Below, piece after piece: positions 6,593 to 12,294 of a stretch of DNA of 12,294 nt. Source of the stretch: Pseudomonadota bacterium. Lineage in GTDB: Bacteria > Pseudomonadota > Gammaproteobacteria > Burkholderiales > Rhodocyclaceae. The stretch lies in NCBI GenBank assembly GCA_023459095.1, contig JAEWVQ010000110.1, forward strand, positions 1-12,294, read 5' to 3'. How positions within the stretch are numbered: position 1 is the stretch's first letter; every line of letters starts with the position of its first letter. Both the position numbers and the translations under genes were made by a program. The notes below the pieces were generated by a model. The model was not told the DNA's origin. It saw only the letters and a program-made list of their open reading frames with translations, and did not search any database.

Positions 6593-7090
6593 TCACCAGG
6601 CCTGGCTCCGGTTGGCCTGAAAGGCCGCGTGGATCGCATCCCAGTCCTCGCCGGTCAGATGACGCTCGGCCAGCGGCAGGACGATTTCTTCTTCTTTTCG
6701 CATGTGTTCCCAGAGAAAGGCCGCGTAGGCCTGCAGGCTGCGCTCGAAGCCGGCGAGCTCGCCGCCGTCGCGCCAGGTCTGCATTGCCTTGCGCACCGAG
6801 GCGAGCAAGGTCGCGCACACGTCGTGCTGCCCTTCCAGTTCGTCGAGGATCACGTTCGCCTCGTCGCTGCGCAGGCGCAGCAGGCGGAACAGGTACTCAT
6901 CCTCCTTGGGGTGATGGACGCGGTCGGGAATGGTTTCGATATAGTCGAACATTGCCTGGAACAACGGGAAGTCGGGTTTGTCCCGACCCTCGCGCACGGC
7001 CTCGACATGGGCCTGCAGGCCCTTGAGCACCGCGCCCATCGACTGGTGCTCGTCCTTGATGATGGCTATCGCCTGCTGCATCGCGCTCAT
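6593..7090 (-). CDS. Hemerythrin-like (HHE) domain protein
   Basis: A 165-residue, mostly helical protein with the ligand pattern of bacterial hemerythrin domains: His15 (KDEHQSM), His59/His60 with acidic residues at 63-65 (VHHPKEDEYLF), His89 (EGQHD) and His129 with Glu133-135 (EHMRKEEE). These should bind a di-iron site able to hold O2 or react with NO or peroxide. There is no signal or membrane segment. The ATG at 7090 is preferred, with GGGAGAGG just upstream; a GTG at 7108 overlapping the bclA stop is possible. It sits between bclA and the transporter genes. The box pathway needs O2 for BoxAB epoxidation, so a role in O2 supply, O2 sensing or iron handling is plausible but not shown. Confidence 0.9.
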   Translation of the reverse strand: MSAMQQAIAIIKDEHQSMGAVLKGLQAHVEAVREGRDKPDFPLFQAMFDYIETIPDRVHHPKEDEYLFRLLRLRSDEANVILDELEGQHDVCATLLASVRKAMQTWRDGGELAGFERSLQAYAAFLWEHMRKEEEIVLPLAERHLTGEDWDAIHAAFQANRSQAW

Positions 7091-7104
7091 GGCGTCCTCT
7101 CCCT

Positions 7105-8703
7105 TCACGGCTTCGCCGCGGCCCGCAGCTTGAAGCGCTGGATCTTGCCGGTGGCGGTTTTCGGCAGTTCGTCGACGAACTCCATCCAGCGCGGATACTT
7201 GTAGGGCGCGAGCGCGGCCTTGACGTGGGCCTTGAGCGCCTCACGCAGCGCCTCGGTGGCCTCGCGGCCGGGCTTGAGCACGATGTAGGCCTTGGGCTTG
7301 ATCAGCTTGTCGTCGTCCTCGCAGCCCACCACCGCGGCTTCGAGCACCGCCTCGTGGCCGATCAGCGCCGACTCGACCTCGATCGGCGACACGTAGATGC
7401 CGCTCACCTTGAGCATGTCGTCGCTGCGTCCGGCATAGACGTAGTAGCCGTCGGCATCCATCTGGTACTTGTCGCCGCTGCGCGTCCACGGCCCCTGGAA
7501 GGTGGCGCGCGTCTTCTCGCGGTTGTTCCAGTAGAACGCCGCCGCGCTCGGGCCGGCGATCTGCAGTTCGCCCGGCTCGCCGGGGGCGGTGATCTCGCGG
7601 CCCTCGTCGTCGATCAGGCGCAGCGCGTAACCGGGCACCGCCTTGCCGGTGGTGCCGTAGCGCACGCTGCCGGCGCGGTTGGACAGGAAGATGTGCAGCA
7701 TCTCGGTGGAGCCGATGCCGTCGAGGATGTCCACGCCGAAGCGCTCGGTCCAGCGCTTGCCGATCTCCTCCGGCAGCGCTTCGCCGGCCGAGGTACAGGC
7801 GCGCAGGCGCATCTCGGCGCGGGTCGGACAGTCCGGGCTGGCGAGCATCGAGGCGTAGAGCGTGGGCACGCCGTAGAAGATGGTGGGCTGATGGCGGCGC
7901 AGGCGCTCGAACACCGCCGCCGGCGTGGGCCGCTCGCCCATCAGCACGGTGGTGGCGCCGACTGCGAGCGGAAAGGTCAGGCCGTTGCCGAGGCCGTAGG
8001 CGAAGAACAGCTTGGCGGCGGAGAACACCACGTCGGCCTCGTTGATGCCGAGCACCGGTCGCGCGTACAGCTCGGCGGTCTGGATCAGGCTGGCGTGCAC
8101 ATGCACGGTACCCTTGGGCGCACCGGTGGAGCCCGACGAATAAAGCCAGAAACAGGCGTCGTCGGCGACCGTGGGCGCGGCCTCGAAATCGTCGCGGCCG
8201 CTGTCGAGGAGCGCGGCGAGGCTGTCGGCGCCCGGATTTTCGGTGCCGGCGACGACCAGGCGCTCGAGCGTCGGCACCTTGCCGAGCAGCGGCTGGAACA
8301 GCGGCAGCAGCGCCGCCGACACCACCGCGATGCGCGCGCGGCTGTCGGTCAGCATGTACTCGTAGTCGTGCGCGGTGAGCAGGGTATTGACCGCGATCGG
8401 CACCACCCCGGCCTTGATCGCGCCGAGGAACACGGTCGGGAACTCGATCGTGTCGTGCACGCACATCAGGATGCGGTCTTCCTGACGCAGCCCGAGGCTG
8501 CCGCGCAGCGCGCTGGCGCAGCGGTTCACGCGCCGCGCGAGTTCGTCGTAGCGGTAGCTGCCGGCGTCGTCGATGTAGGCGGTCTTCGCGCCGCGGCCGG
8601 CGACGAGGTTGCGACCGATGAGGTCGTCGGCGGCGTTGTACTGCCGCGGGATGGCGATGCTGGGCGGACTTGTGGCGTGGTCCGCCGCACTGAGCGTGGG
8701 CAT
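7105..8703 (-). CDS. bclA: Benzoate-CoA ligase (EC 6.2.1.25)
   Basis: A 532-residue adenylate-forming enzyme that makes benzoyl-CoA from benzoate, ATP and CoA in the cytoplasm. The P-loop motif YSSGSTGAPKG is at 188-198, the A5 motif DGIGSTEMLH at 328-337, the hinge region GRSDDMLKVSG at 425-435, and the catalytic C-terminal lysine at 520 in LPKTATGKIQR. The equivalent lysine is regulated by acetylation in related ligases such as R. palustris BadA. The segment KLFFAYGLGNGLTFPL (231-246) and the start RQYNAADDLIGRNL are characteristic of benzoate-CoA ligases. The ATG at 8703 has GGAGGAGA about 6 bases upstream. It supplies both the substrate of BoxAB and the signal molecule of BoxR. A neighbouring acid such as a hydroxy- or fluorobenzoate cannot be excluded as an additional substrate. 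Confidence 0.95.
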   Translation of the reverse strand: MPTLSAADHATSPPSIAIPRQYNAADDLIGRNLVAGRGAKTAYIDDAGSYRYDELARRVNRCASALRGSLGLRQEDRILMCVHDTIEFPTVFLGAIKAGVVPIAVNTLLTAHDYEYMLTDSRARIAVVSAALLPLFQPLLGKVPTLERLVVAGTENPGADSLAALLDSGRDDFEAAPTVADDACFWLYSSGSTGAPKGTVHVHASLIQTAELYARPVLGINEADVVFSAAKLFFAYGLGNGLTFPLAVGATTVLMGERPTPAAVFERLRRHQPTIFYGVPTLYASMLASPDCPTRAEMRLRACTSAGEALPEEIGKRWTERFGVDILDGIGSTEMLHIFLSNRAGSVRYGTTGKAVPGYALRLIDDEGREITAPGEPGELQIAGPSAAAFYWNNREKTRATFQGPWTRSGDKYQMDADGYYVYAGRSDDMLKVSGIYVSPIEVESALIGHEAVLEAAVVGCEDDDKLIKPKAYIVLKPGREATEALREALKAHVKAALAPYKYPRWMEFVDELPKTATGKIQRFKLRAAAKP

Positions 8704-8722
8704 GGTGTCTCCTCCATTGTGT

Positions 8723-8740
8723 CCCGTATGGCGGTACGGG
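8723..8740. other. Small inverted repeat in the bclA leader
   Basis: CCCGTA / TACGGG with a 6-base loop lies in the 91-base gap between the DUF4863 gene and bclA, about 20 bases ahead of the bclA start. A weaker repeat (ACCGG / CCGGT, 8746-8762) adjoins it. It could affect bclA translation or mRNA processing; this is only a structural observation. Confidence 0.35.
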
Positions 8741-8794
8741 CCGCGACCGGTCTGACGCCGGTTGCGCGTGCCCGCCCCGCCTTGCTGCCTGTGC

Positions 8795-9262
8795 TTACTG
8801 CCGGGTGAATTCGATCGCGCCGTCCGGCAGCAGGTAGAGCACGTGGGCGCGGCCGCCGCTGACCGTGGGGCGGTGCGCGCTGCCCGGGCCGTACACGAAC
8901 CAGCCGGCGCCGTGGCCGTCGAACCTGGCGTCGCCTTCGAGCGGCATGATGAGGTCGATCTCGCCGTTGGGGTGGGCGTGGTGCGGACCGACGACGTCGG
9001 CCATCTCCACCACATCGACGCTGAAGCCGTGGATCTCCGGACAGGGTTTGATCACCCGCCCGAACTTGATGCCGCCGTGCTCGCGCTCGCACATCCAGCC
9101 CGCGGCGACCGCTTCGCGGCAGGCGCCGGCGATCGCCTGGTAGTCCGCACCGCCGGCGGGGAAGCGCTCATTGAGGAAGGTTTCGAGGGTCTTGTCCACC
9201 GGCTTGCCGGCGATGGCGGCGGTGACGTTCGCGATCAGCGCCTGGAATTTTTCGGGCGTCAT
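8795..9262 (-). CDS. DUF4863 family cupin-like protein
   Basis: A 155-residue cytoplasmic protein. The central part matches cupin motif 1: GPHHAHPNGEIDLI (92-105), giving potential metal ligands His95, His97 and Glu101; GPGSAH (125-130) supplies His130 as in cupin motif 2. The N-terminal 60 residues look helical. I recognise it as DUF4863, a family in which some members are named 4-hydroxylaminobenzoate lyase after PnbB of nitrobenzoate degraders. That name fits poorly here, because the locus is for benzoate-CoA metabolism and no nitroreductase is near. The ATG at 9262 has AGGAGAG upstream. It lies between boxD and bclA, 61 bases behind boxD, so it is almost certainly co-transcribed with the core pathway. 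Function is unknown; a metal-dependent step on an aromatic or CoA intermediate is a guess. Confidence 0.88.
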   Translation of the reverse strand: MTPEKFQALIANVTAAIAGKPVDKTLETFLNERFPAGGADYQAIAGACREAVAAGWMCEREHGGIKFGRVIKPCPEIHGFSVDVVEMADVVGPHHAHPNGEIDLIMPLEGDARFDGHGAGWFVYGPGSAHRPTVSGGRAHVLYLLPDGAIEFTRQ

Positions 9263-9323
9263 CGGGCTCTCCTGTCGGGATCGGGAGTGGTCGGATTCTT
9301 GTTATGAGGGCAGCGCGGCGCGC

Positions 9324-10901
9324 TCAGGCGCCAAGCAGCGCGGCATCGGCAGCATCGGCGGCAAGCGCGTCGAGCAGTGCCGCACCGCCCTGCACCACGT
9401 AGCGCCGGTGGTACATCGCCAGCGCGCGCAGGCCGCCGAGTTCCTCGCCGCCGCCGGCGCGTCCGGCACCGCCGTGCAGGCAGGTCGGCATGACGTTGCC
9501 GTGACCGGTGTGCTGATTGCCGACCGCGCCATCGACCACCATCACGCGGCCGTGAAGATCGGCGATTGCCGGCACCAGCGCGCCGAGGAAGGCGGCATCG
9601 GCGGAATACACCGAAGCGACCAGCGAACCACGGCCGCGCCGCGCCAGCGCCACCGCGTCGGCGAGATCGGCATAGGGCAGCACCGTCGCCACCGGGCCGA
9701 ACACCTCGACGTCGTGTACATATTGCGCGGCCAGCCCCTTGTCGCAGAACAGCAGGGTGGGCTGAACGAAGGCGCTCACCACGGGATCGGCATCGACCGG
9801 GGCGAAATCCTCGCCGCCGCCGAACACCACCTCGCAATCCTTCCGCAGCAGCGCAAGACCTTCGAACGCCGCGGCCTGCTGCGACTTGCTCACCAGCGGG
9901 CCGACGCGCACGCCCTCGCTGCGCGGATTGCCCACCTTCATGCCGGCGAGCCTGGCCGCCACCGCGGCGGCGAGTTCGCGCGCAACTGCGGCGGGGGCGA
10001 GCACACGGCGGATCGCGGTGCACTTCTGGCCGCTCTTGATCGTCATCTCGCGCACGATCTCCTTGACCGCGAGGTCGAACTCCGCGCTACCGGGCACCGC
10101 GTCCGGCCCGAGGATGGCCGAATTGACGCTGTCGGCCTCGACATTGACCCGCACCGAGTTCGCCACCACCGCCGGATGCGTGCGCACCCGCGCCGCGGTA
10201 TCGGCCGAACCGGTGAACGACACCACGTCGCACTCGCCGACGTGGTCGAGCAGATCGCGCGCCGAACCGCAGACGATGGACAGCGCGCCTTCGGGCAGGA
10301 TGCCTGCGGCCACCACGTCGGCGACCATGCGCTGGGTGAGCCAGGCCGTCGGCGTCGCCGGCTTGACCAGCACCGGCACGCCGGCGAGCAGCGCCGGCGC
10401 GGCCTTTTCCCACAAACCCCAGGCGGGGAAATTGAAGGCGTTGATGAACACCGCGACGCCGCTCAGCGGGGTGAGAAAGTGCTGCCCCTGGAAGGCGTCG
10501 GTCTTGGCCAGCGCCACCCGCCCACCCTCGCGCAGCAGCCGGGCGCCACCGAGCGCCTTGCCGGCGCGGGCATAAGCCTTGAGGGTGAAGATCGCGCCAT
10601 CGACGTCGAACGCGGCATCGCCCTCGCTGGCACCGGAGTTGCGCAGCGAGATGTCGAAATAGTCGGCGCGGTTCGCGCTCAGCACTTCGGCGATGCGGCC
10701 GAGCAGCGCGGCGCGCGCCTCGTAACCCAGCGCCCGCAGCGCCGGGCCGCCGCTGTTGCGCGCAAAGGCCAGCGCGGCACCGAGATCGACGCCGTCGGAC
10801 GACACCGTCACCAGTCGCTCACCGGTCACCGGATCGAGCAGGGCAACGCCCTCGCCCGCACCTTCGACCCATTTGCCACCTACATGATTGGCCAGCTTCA
10901 C
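9324..10901 (-). CDS. boxD: 3,4-dehydroadipyl-CoA semialdehyde dehydrogenase (EC 1.2.1.77)
   Basis: A 525-residue aldehyde dehydrogenase related to the dehydrogenase part of PaaN/PaaZ. Visible elements are INAFNFP (153-159) with the substrate-stabilising asparagine, VKPA (Lys180), SFTGS (228-232), general base Glu255 in NVEADSVN and catalytic Cys294 in SGQKCTAIRR. It oxidises the semialdehyde formed by BoxC to 3,4-dehydroadipyl-CoA, with NADP as usual acceptor in the characterised enzyme. The start is a GTG at 10901 with GGGGGAG about 6 bases upstream. It is the first gene of the leftward unit, directly behind a putative promoter and a TGCA element, and diverges from boxR. The gene is called boxD in Azoarcus and boxZ in some other bacteria. 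Some other PaaN-like aldehyde substrate is possible but unlikely in this context. Confidence 0.93.
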   Translation of the reverse strand: MKLANHVGGKWVEGAGEGVALLDPVTGERLVTVSSDGVDLGAALAFARNSGGPALRALGYEARAALLGRIAEVLSANRADYFDISLRNSGASEGDAAFDVDGAIFTLKAYARAGKALGGARLLREGGRVALAKTDAFQGQHFLTPLSGVAVFINAFNFPAWGLWEKAAPALLAGVPVLVKPATPTAWLTQRMVADVVAAGILPEGALSIVCGSARDLLDHVGECDVVSFTGSADTAARVRTHPAVVANSVRVNVEADSVNSAILGPDAVPGSAEFDLAVKEIVREMTIKSGQKCTAIRRVLAPAAVARELAAAVAARLAGMKVGNPRSEGVRVGPLVSKSQQAAAFEGLALLRKDCEVVFGGGEDFAPVDADPVVSAFVQPTLLFCDKGLAAQYVHDVEVFGPVATVLPYADLADAVALARRGRGSLVASVYSADAAFLGALVPAIADLHGRVMVVDGAVGNQHTGHGNVMPTCLHGGAGRAGGGEELGGLRALAMYHRRYVVQGGAALLDALAADAADAALLGA

Positions 10902-10974
10902 CTTGTCTCCCCCACTCGTTATCAGCTTTTACGGACGATCGGCCGGGGCGGCGGAATCGTCCTGCACTGGATAT

Positions 10975-11002
10975 AGAATACACGCGAACCAAAGGCCGTC
11001 AA
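10975..11002 (-). promoter_or_regulatory. boxD: Putative sigma-70 promoter for boxD and downstream genes
   Basis: On the - strand, TTGACG (10997-11002) is followed after 16 bases by TATTCT (10975-10980). Transcription should begin near 10968, giving a leader of about 65 bases before the boxD GTG. A TGCA (10963-10966) lies at the expected start point, where a bound repressor would block transcription. Confidence 0.6.
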
Positions 11003-11035
11003 GCAATCTATTTCATGTTTTTCAGCGAAATATCG

Positions 11036-11060
11036 TGCTGCGACGCAATATTTTGCAGCA
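11036..11060. repeat. Nested palindrome in the boxD/boxR control region
   Basis: Outer arms TGCTGC (11036-11041) and GCAGCA (11055-11060) enclose an offset inner near-palindrome GCAATATTTTGC (11045-11056, arms GCAA/TTGC). It is located roughly midway between the two promoters, upstream of both -35 boxes, as expected for a regulator or architectural protein site. Confidence 0.5.
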
Positions 11061-11142
11061 ATACCCACAGACCCCTAATAAGAAGCGCGGAAAAAGCGGA
11101 ATTCCACTGCCTAAACACGCCAACTAAACTGCAATATAGATC

Positions 11143-11171
11143 TTGACGAACAAAAACAGCTGCACTATTGT
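11143..11171 (+). promoter_or_regulatory. boxR: Putative sigma-70 promoter for boxR
   Basis: TTGACG (11143-11148), a 17-base spacer and TATTGT (11166-11171) match the sigma-70 pattern well. Transcription would start near 11178, about 34 bases before the boxR ATG. TGCA at 11161-11164 lies directly against the -10 box. Confidence 0.65.
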
Positions 11172-11197
11172 TCAACACAACGCTGCAGGACACTGCA
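11161..11197 (+). promoter_or_regulatory. Candidate BoxR operator: TGCA repeats over the boxR promoter
   Basis: Three TGCA elements occur at 11161-11164, 11184-11187 and 11194-11197; the last two form TGCA-N6-TGCA. The cluster spans the -10 box and the start of transcription. TGCA-containing repeats are the recognition elements reported for the related regulator BzdR, so auto-repression by BoxR is likely. Identification rests on the repeats and their position only. Confidence 0.55.
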
Positions 11198-11211
11198 CGA
11201 GGAAACCGGAA

Positions 11212-12114
11212 ATGTCACTCAAGACCGACACGCAACAGATCGACCAGGAAGCCGCCCCCACGGACGACCGTGACGACAGCGCCTTCCTGTCCGCGCTGGG
11301 CAAGCGCGTGCGGGAAATCCGCGACCGCCGCGGCATGACGCGCAAGCTCGTGGCGCGCGAGGCCGAGGTCTCGGAGCGCCACCTCGCCCACCTCGAAGCC
11401 GGCGAAGGCAATGTCTCCATCGTCTTGCTGCGCCACATCTCGCGGGCGCTCGACGTCTCCCTGATCGAACTGCTCGCCCCGGAGGCCGAGGACACCGTCG
11501 AGCGCCGCCTGATCCGCCGCTTTCTCGAGCGTCTGCCGCAACACCGCCTGGAAGAGGTGGTGTTCCGCCTGATGCGCGACTTCGGCCACGAGGAAGCGGT
11601 GCGCAGGAAGCGCATCGCCCTCATCGGCCTGCGCGGCGCCGGCAAGTCCACGCTGGGCAACCGCCTGGCGCGGGAGATCGGCGCGCCCTTCATCGAACTC
11701 GACCGCGAGATCGAACGCGAGACCGGCATGCCGGCGAGCGAACTGTTCGCGCTCTACGGCCAGACCGGCTACCGCCGCATCGAGCAACGCACCCTCGAGC
11801 GCGTGATGCGCGACCACGAGCGCGGCGTGATCTCGGTCGGCGGCGGCGTGGTGTCGCAGCCGGACACCTACGACATGCTGCTGTCCAACTGCCTGACCGT
11901 ATGGGTCAAGGCGCAGCCGGAAGAGCACATGGCCCGGGTCATGGCGCAGGGCGACCTGCGGCCGATGGCCGGCAACGACGAGGCGATGGAAGACCTCAAG
12001 CGCATCCTCGAGGCGCGCGAGTCGCTCTACGCCAAGGCGGACACCGTGATCGACACCTCGGGCGAGACGGTGGACCAGAGTTTCACCAAGCTAAAACAGC
12101 TCGTCATGAGCTGA
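11212..12114 (+). CDS. boxR: BoxR-type transcriptional regulator: XRE helix-turn-helix fused to shikimate-kinase-like domain
   Basis: A 300-residue two-domain protein. Residues 27-86 form an XRE-type helix-turn-helix domain (GKRVREIRDRRGMTRKLVAR onward, with VSERHLAHLEAGEGNVSI). A linker of about 45 residues leads to a shikimate-kinase-like domain (133-296). That domain has P-loop GLRGAGKST (139-147), FIELDREIE (160-168), RRIE (188-191), SVGGGVV (208-214) and a lid-like part starting at Arg250. This is the BoxR/BzdR family, whose members repress benzoate genes and are released by benzoyl-CoA bound to the C-terminal domain. The nucleotide-binding loop is intact, unlike a decayed kinase. The ATG at 11212 is chosen: it has GAGGAAACCGGAA upstream and begins after the putative promoter, while an in-frame TTG at 11143 lies in the promoter. 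It precedes boxC by 25 bases and diverges from boxD. Confidence 0.94.
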   Translation: MSLKTDTQQIDQEAAPTDDRDDSAFLSALGKRVREIRDRRGMTRKLVAREAEVSERHLAHLEAGEGNVSIVLLRHISRALDVSLIELLAPEAEDTVERRLIRRFLERLPQHRLEEVVFRLMRDFGHEEAVRRKRIALIGLRGAGKSTLGNRLAREIGAPFIELDREIERETGMPASELFALYGQTGYRRIEQRTLERVMRDHERGVISVGGGVVSQPDTYDMLLSNCLTVWVKAQPEEHMARVMAQGDLRPMAGNDEAMEDLKRILEARESLYAKADTVIDTSGETVDQSFTKLKQLVMS

Positions 12115-12139
12115 CCCCCATAAAAGAGGAGACAGACAA

Positions 12140-12294
12140 GTGGAAGCTGCAATCGCCAACAAGCCGGACGCCGTCGATTACCGCACGGACCCCTCCCGCT
12201 ACAAGCACTGGAAGCTCGCGGTCGATGGCGAGGTGGCCACGCTGACGCTCAACATCGACGAGGACGGCGGCATCCGCCCGGGCTACAAGCTCAA
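12140..12294 (+). CDS. boxC: Benzoyl-CoA-dihydrodiol lyase (EC 4.1.2.44), N-terminus only
   Basis: The first 51 codons of a gene running off the right edge. The start is a GTG at 12140 with GAGGAGA about 8 bases upstream. The segment YRTDPSRYKHWKLAVDG followed by ATLTLNIDEDGGIRPGYKLK is recognisable as the start of BoxC, a large crotonase-family enzyme. BoxC cleaves the hydrated 2,3-epoxide of benzoyl-CoA to 3,4-dehydroadipyl-CoA semialdehyde and formate in the cytoplasm. It is 25 bases behind boxR and probably shares its transcript; boxB and boxA are expected further right. Catalytic residues lie beyond the window. Confidence 0.92.
   Translation, partial: MEAAIANKPDAVDYRTDPSRYKHWKLAVDGEVATLTLNIDEDGGIRPGYKL

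Larger units (their letters stand above)
10902..11211. promoter_or_regulatory. Divergent boxD/boxR control region
   Basis: This 310-base gene-free stretch is visibly richer in A and T than the coding DNA around it, especially 10970-11170. It holds one sigma-70-like promoter in each direction, six TGCA tetranucleotides (starting at 10963, 11054, 11130, 11161, 11184 and 11194) and a nested palindrome at 11036-11060. No convincing small gene is present in it. Confidence 0.75.

Noticed and set aside
6538..6639. N-terminal extension of the binding protein by 34 codons
   Set aside because: It would hide the signal peptide inside the protein; the ATG at 6537 has AGGAGGAGA upstream and gives a classical leader.
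8704..9015. N-terminal extension of bclA of about 104 codons
   Set aside because: It overlaps the DUF4863 gene in another frame and resembles no ligase; the ATG at 8703 has a strong ribosome site and gives the normal length.
9171..10976. Long + strand open frame (601 codons) opposite boxD
   Set aside because: Low-complexity Arg/His/Gly/Ala composition without a domain; boxD on the other strand is unambiguous.
11143..11211. Longer boxR reading from an in-frame TTG at 11143
   Set aside because: The TTG is part of the putative -35 box, has no ribosome site, and the added residues look like translated promoter DNA. The ATG at 11212 has a purine-rich site upstream.

Overview
The window looks like chromosomal DNA from a betaproteobacterium of the Azoarcus/Aromatoleum/Thauera group. 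This is inferred from the GC-rich codons (G/C at most third positions), the gene order, and a BoxR-type regulator next to boxC. It holds one side of an aerobic benzoate degradation locus of the box (benzoyl-CoA epoxidation) type. No RNA gene, insertion sequence, phage gene or CRISPR array is visible.

Layout. A single AT-richer control region (about 10902-11211) separates two divergent transcription units. To the right on the + strand lie boxR (a helix-turn-helix domain fused to a shikimate-kinase-like domain) and the first 51 codons of boxC; boxA and boxB are not in the window. To the left on the - strand, a run of eleven genes reads away from the control region: boxD (semialdehyde dehydrogenase), a small DUF4863 cupin-like protein, bclA (benzoate-CoA ligase), a hemerythrin-like protein, an ABC importer of the branched-chain amino acid type (binding protein, livH, livM, livG, livF), an alpha/beta hydrolase, a 4HBT thioesterase and a crotonase-family protein cut by the window edge. 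Gaps within this run are 0-130 bases and several genes are spaced for translational coupling, so it is probably one long operon with internal mRNA structure.

How the parts fit. The importer probably brings benzoate (or a close analogue) into the cell and BclA activates it to benzoyl-CoA. BoxAB (outside) forms the 2,3-epoxide. BoxC opens the ring to 3,4-dehydroadipyl-CoA semialdehyde and formate, and BoxD oxidises the aldehyde. The crotonase could serve the later beta-oxidation-like steps, the thioesterase could release trapped CoA, and the alpha/beta hydrolase is a candidate lactone or ester hydrolase. BoxR relatives sense benzoyl-CoA. Candidate TGCA operator elements sit on both divergent promoters.

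Least explained parts: the DUF4863 and hemerythrin-like genes inside the operon, a crotonase lacking both usual catalytic glutamates, a nested palindrome in the middle of the control region, and two strong stem-loops between the binding-protein gene and livH.
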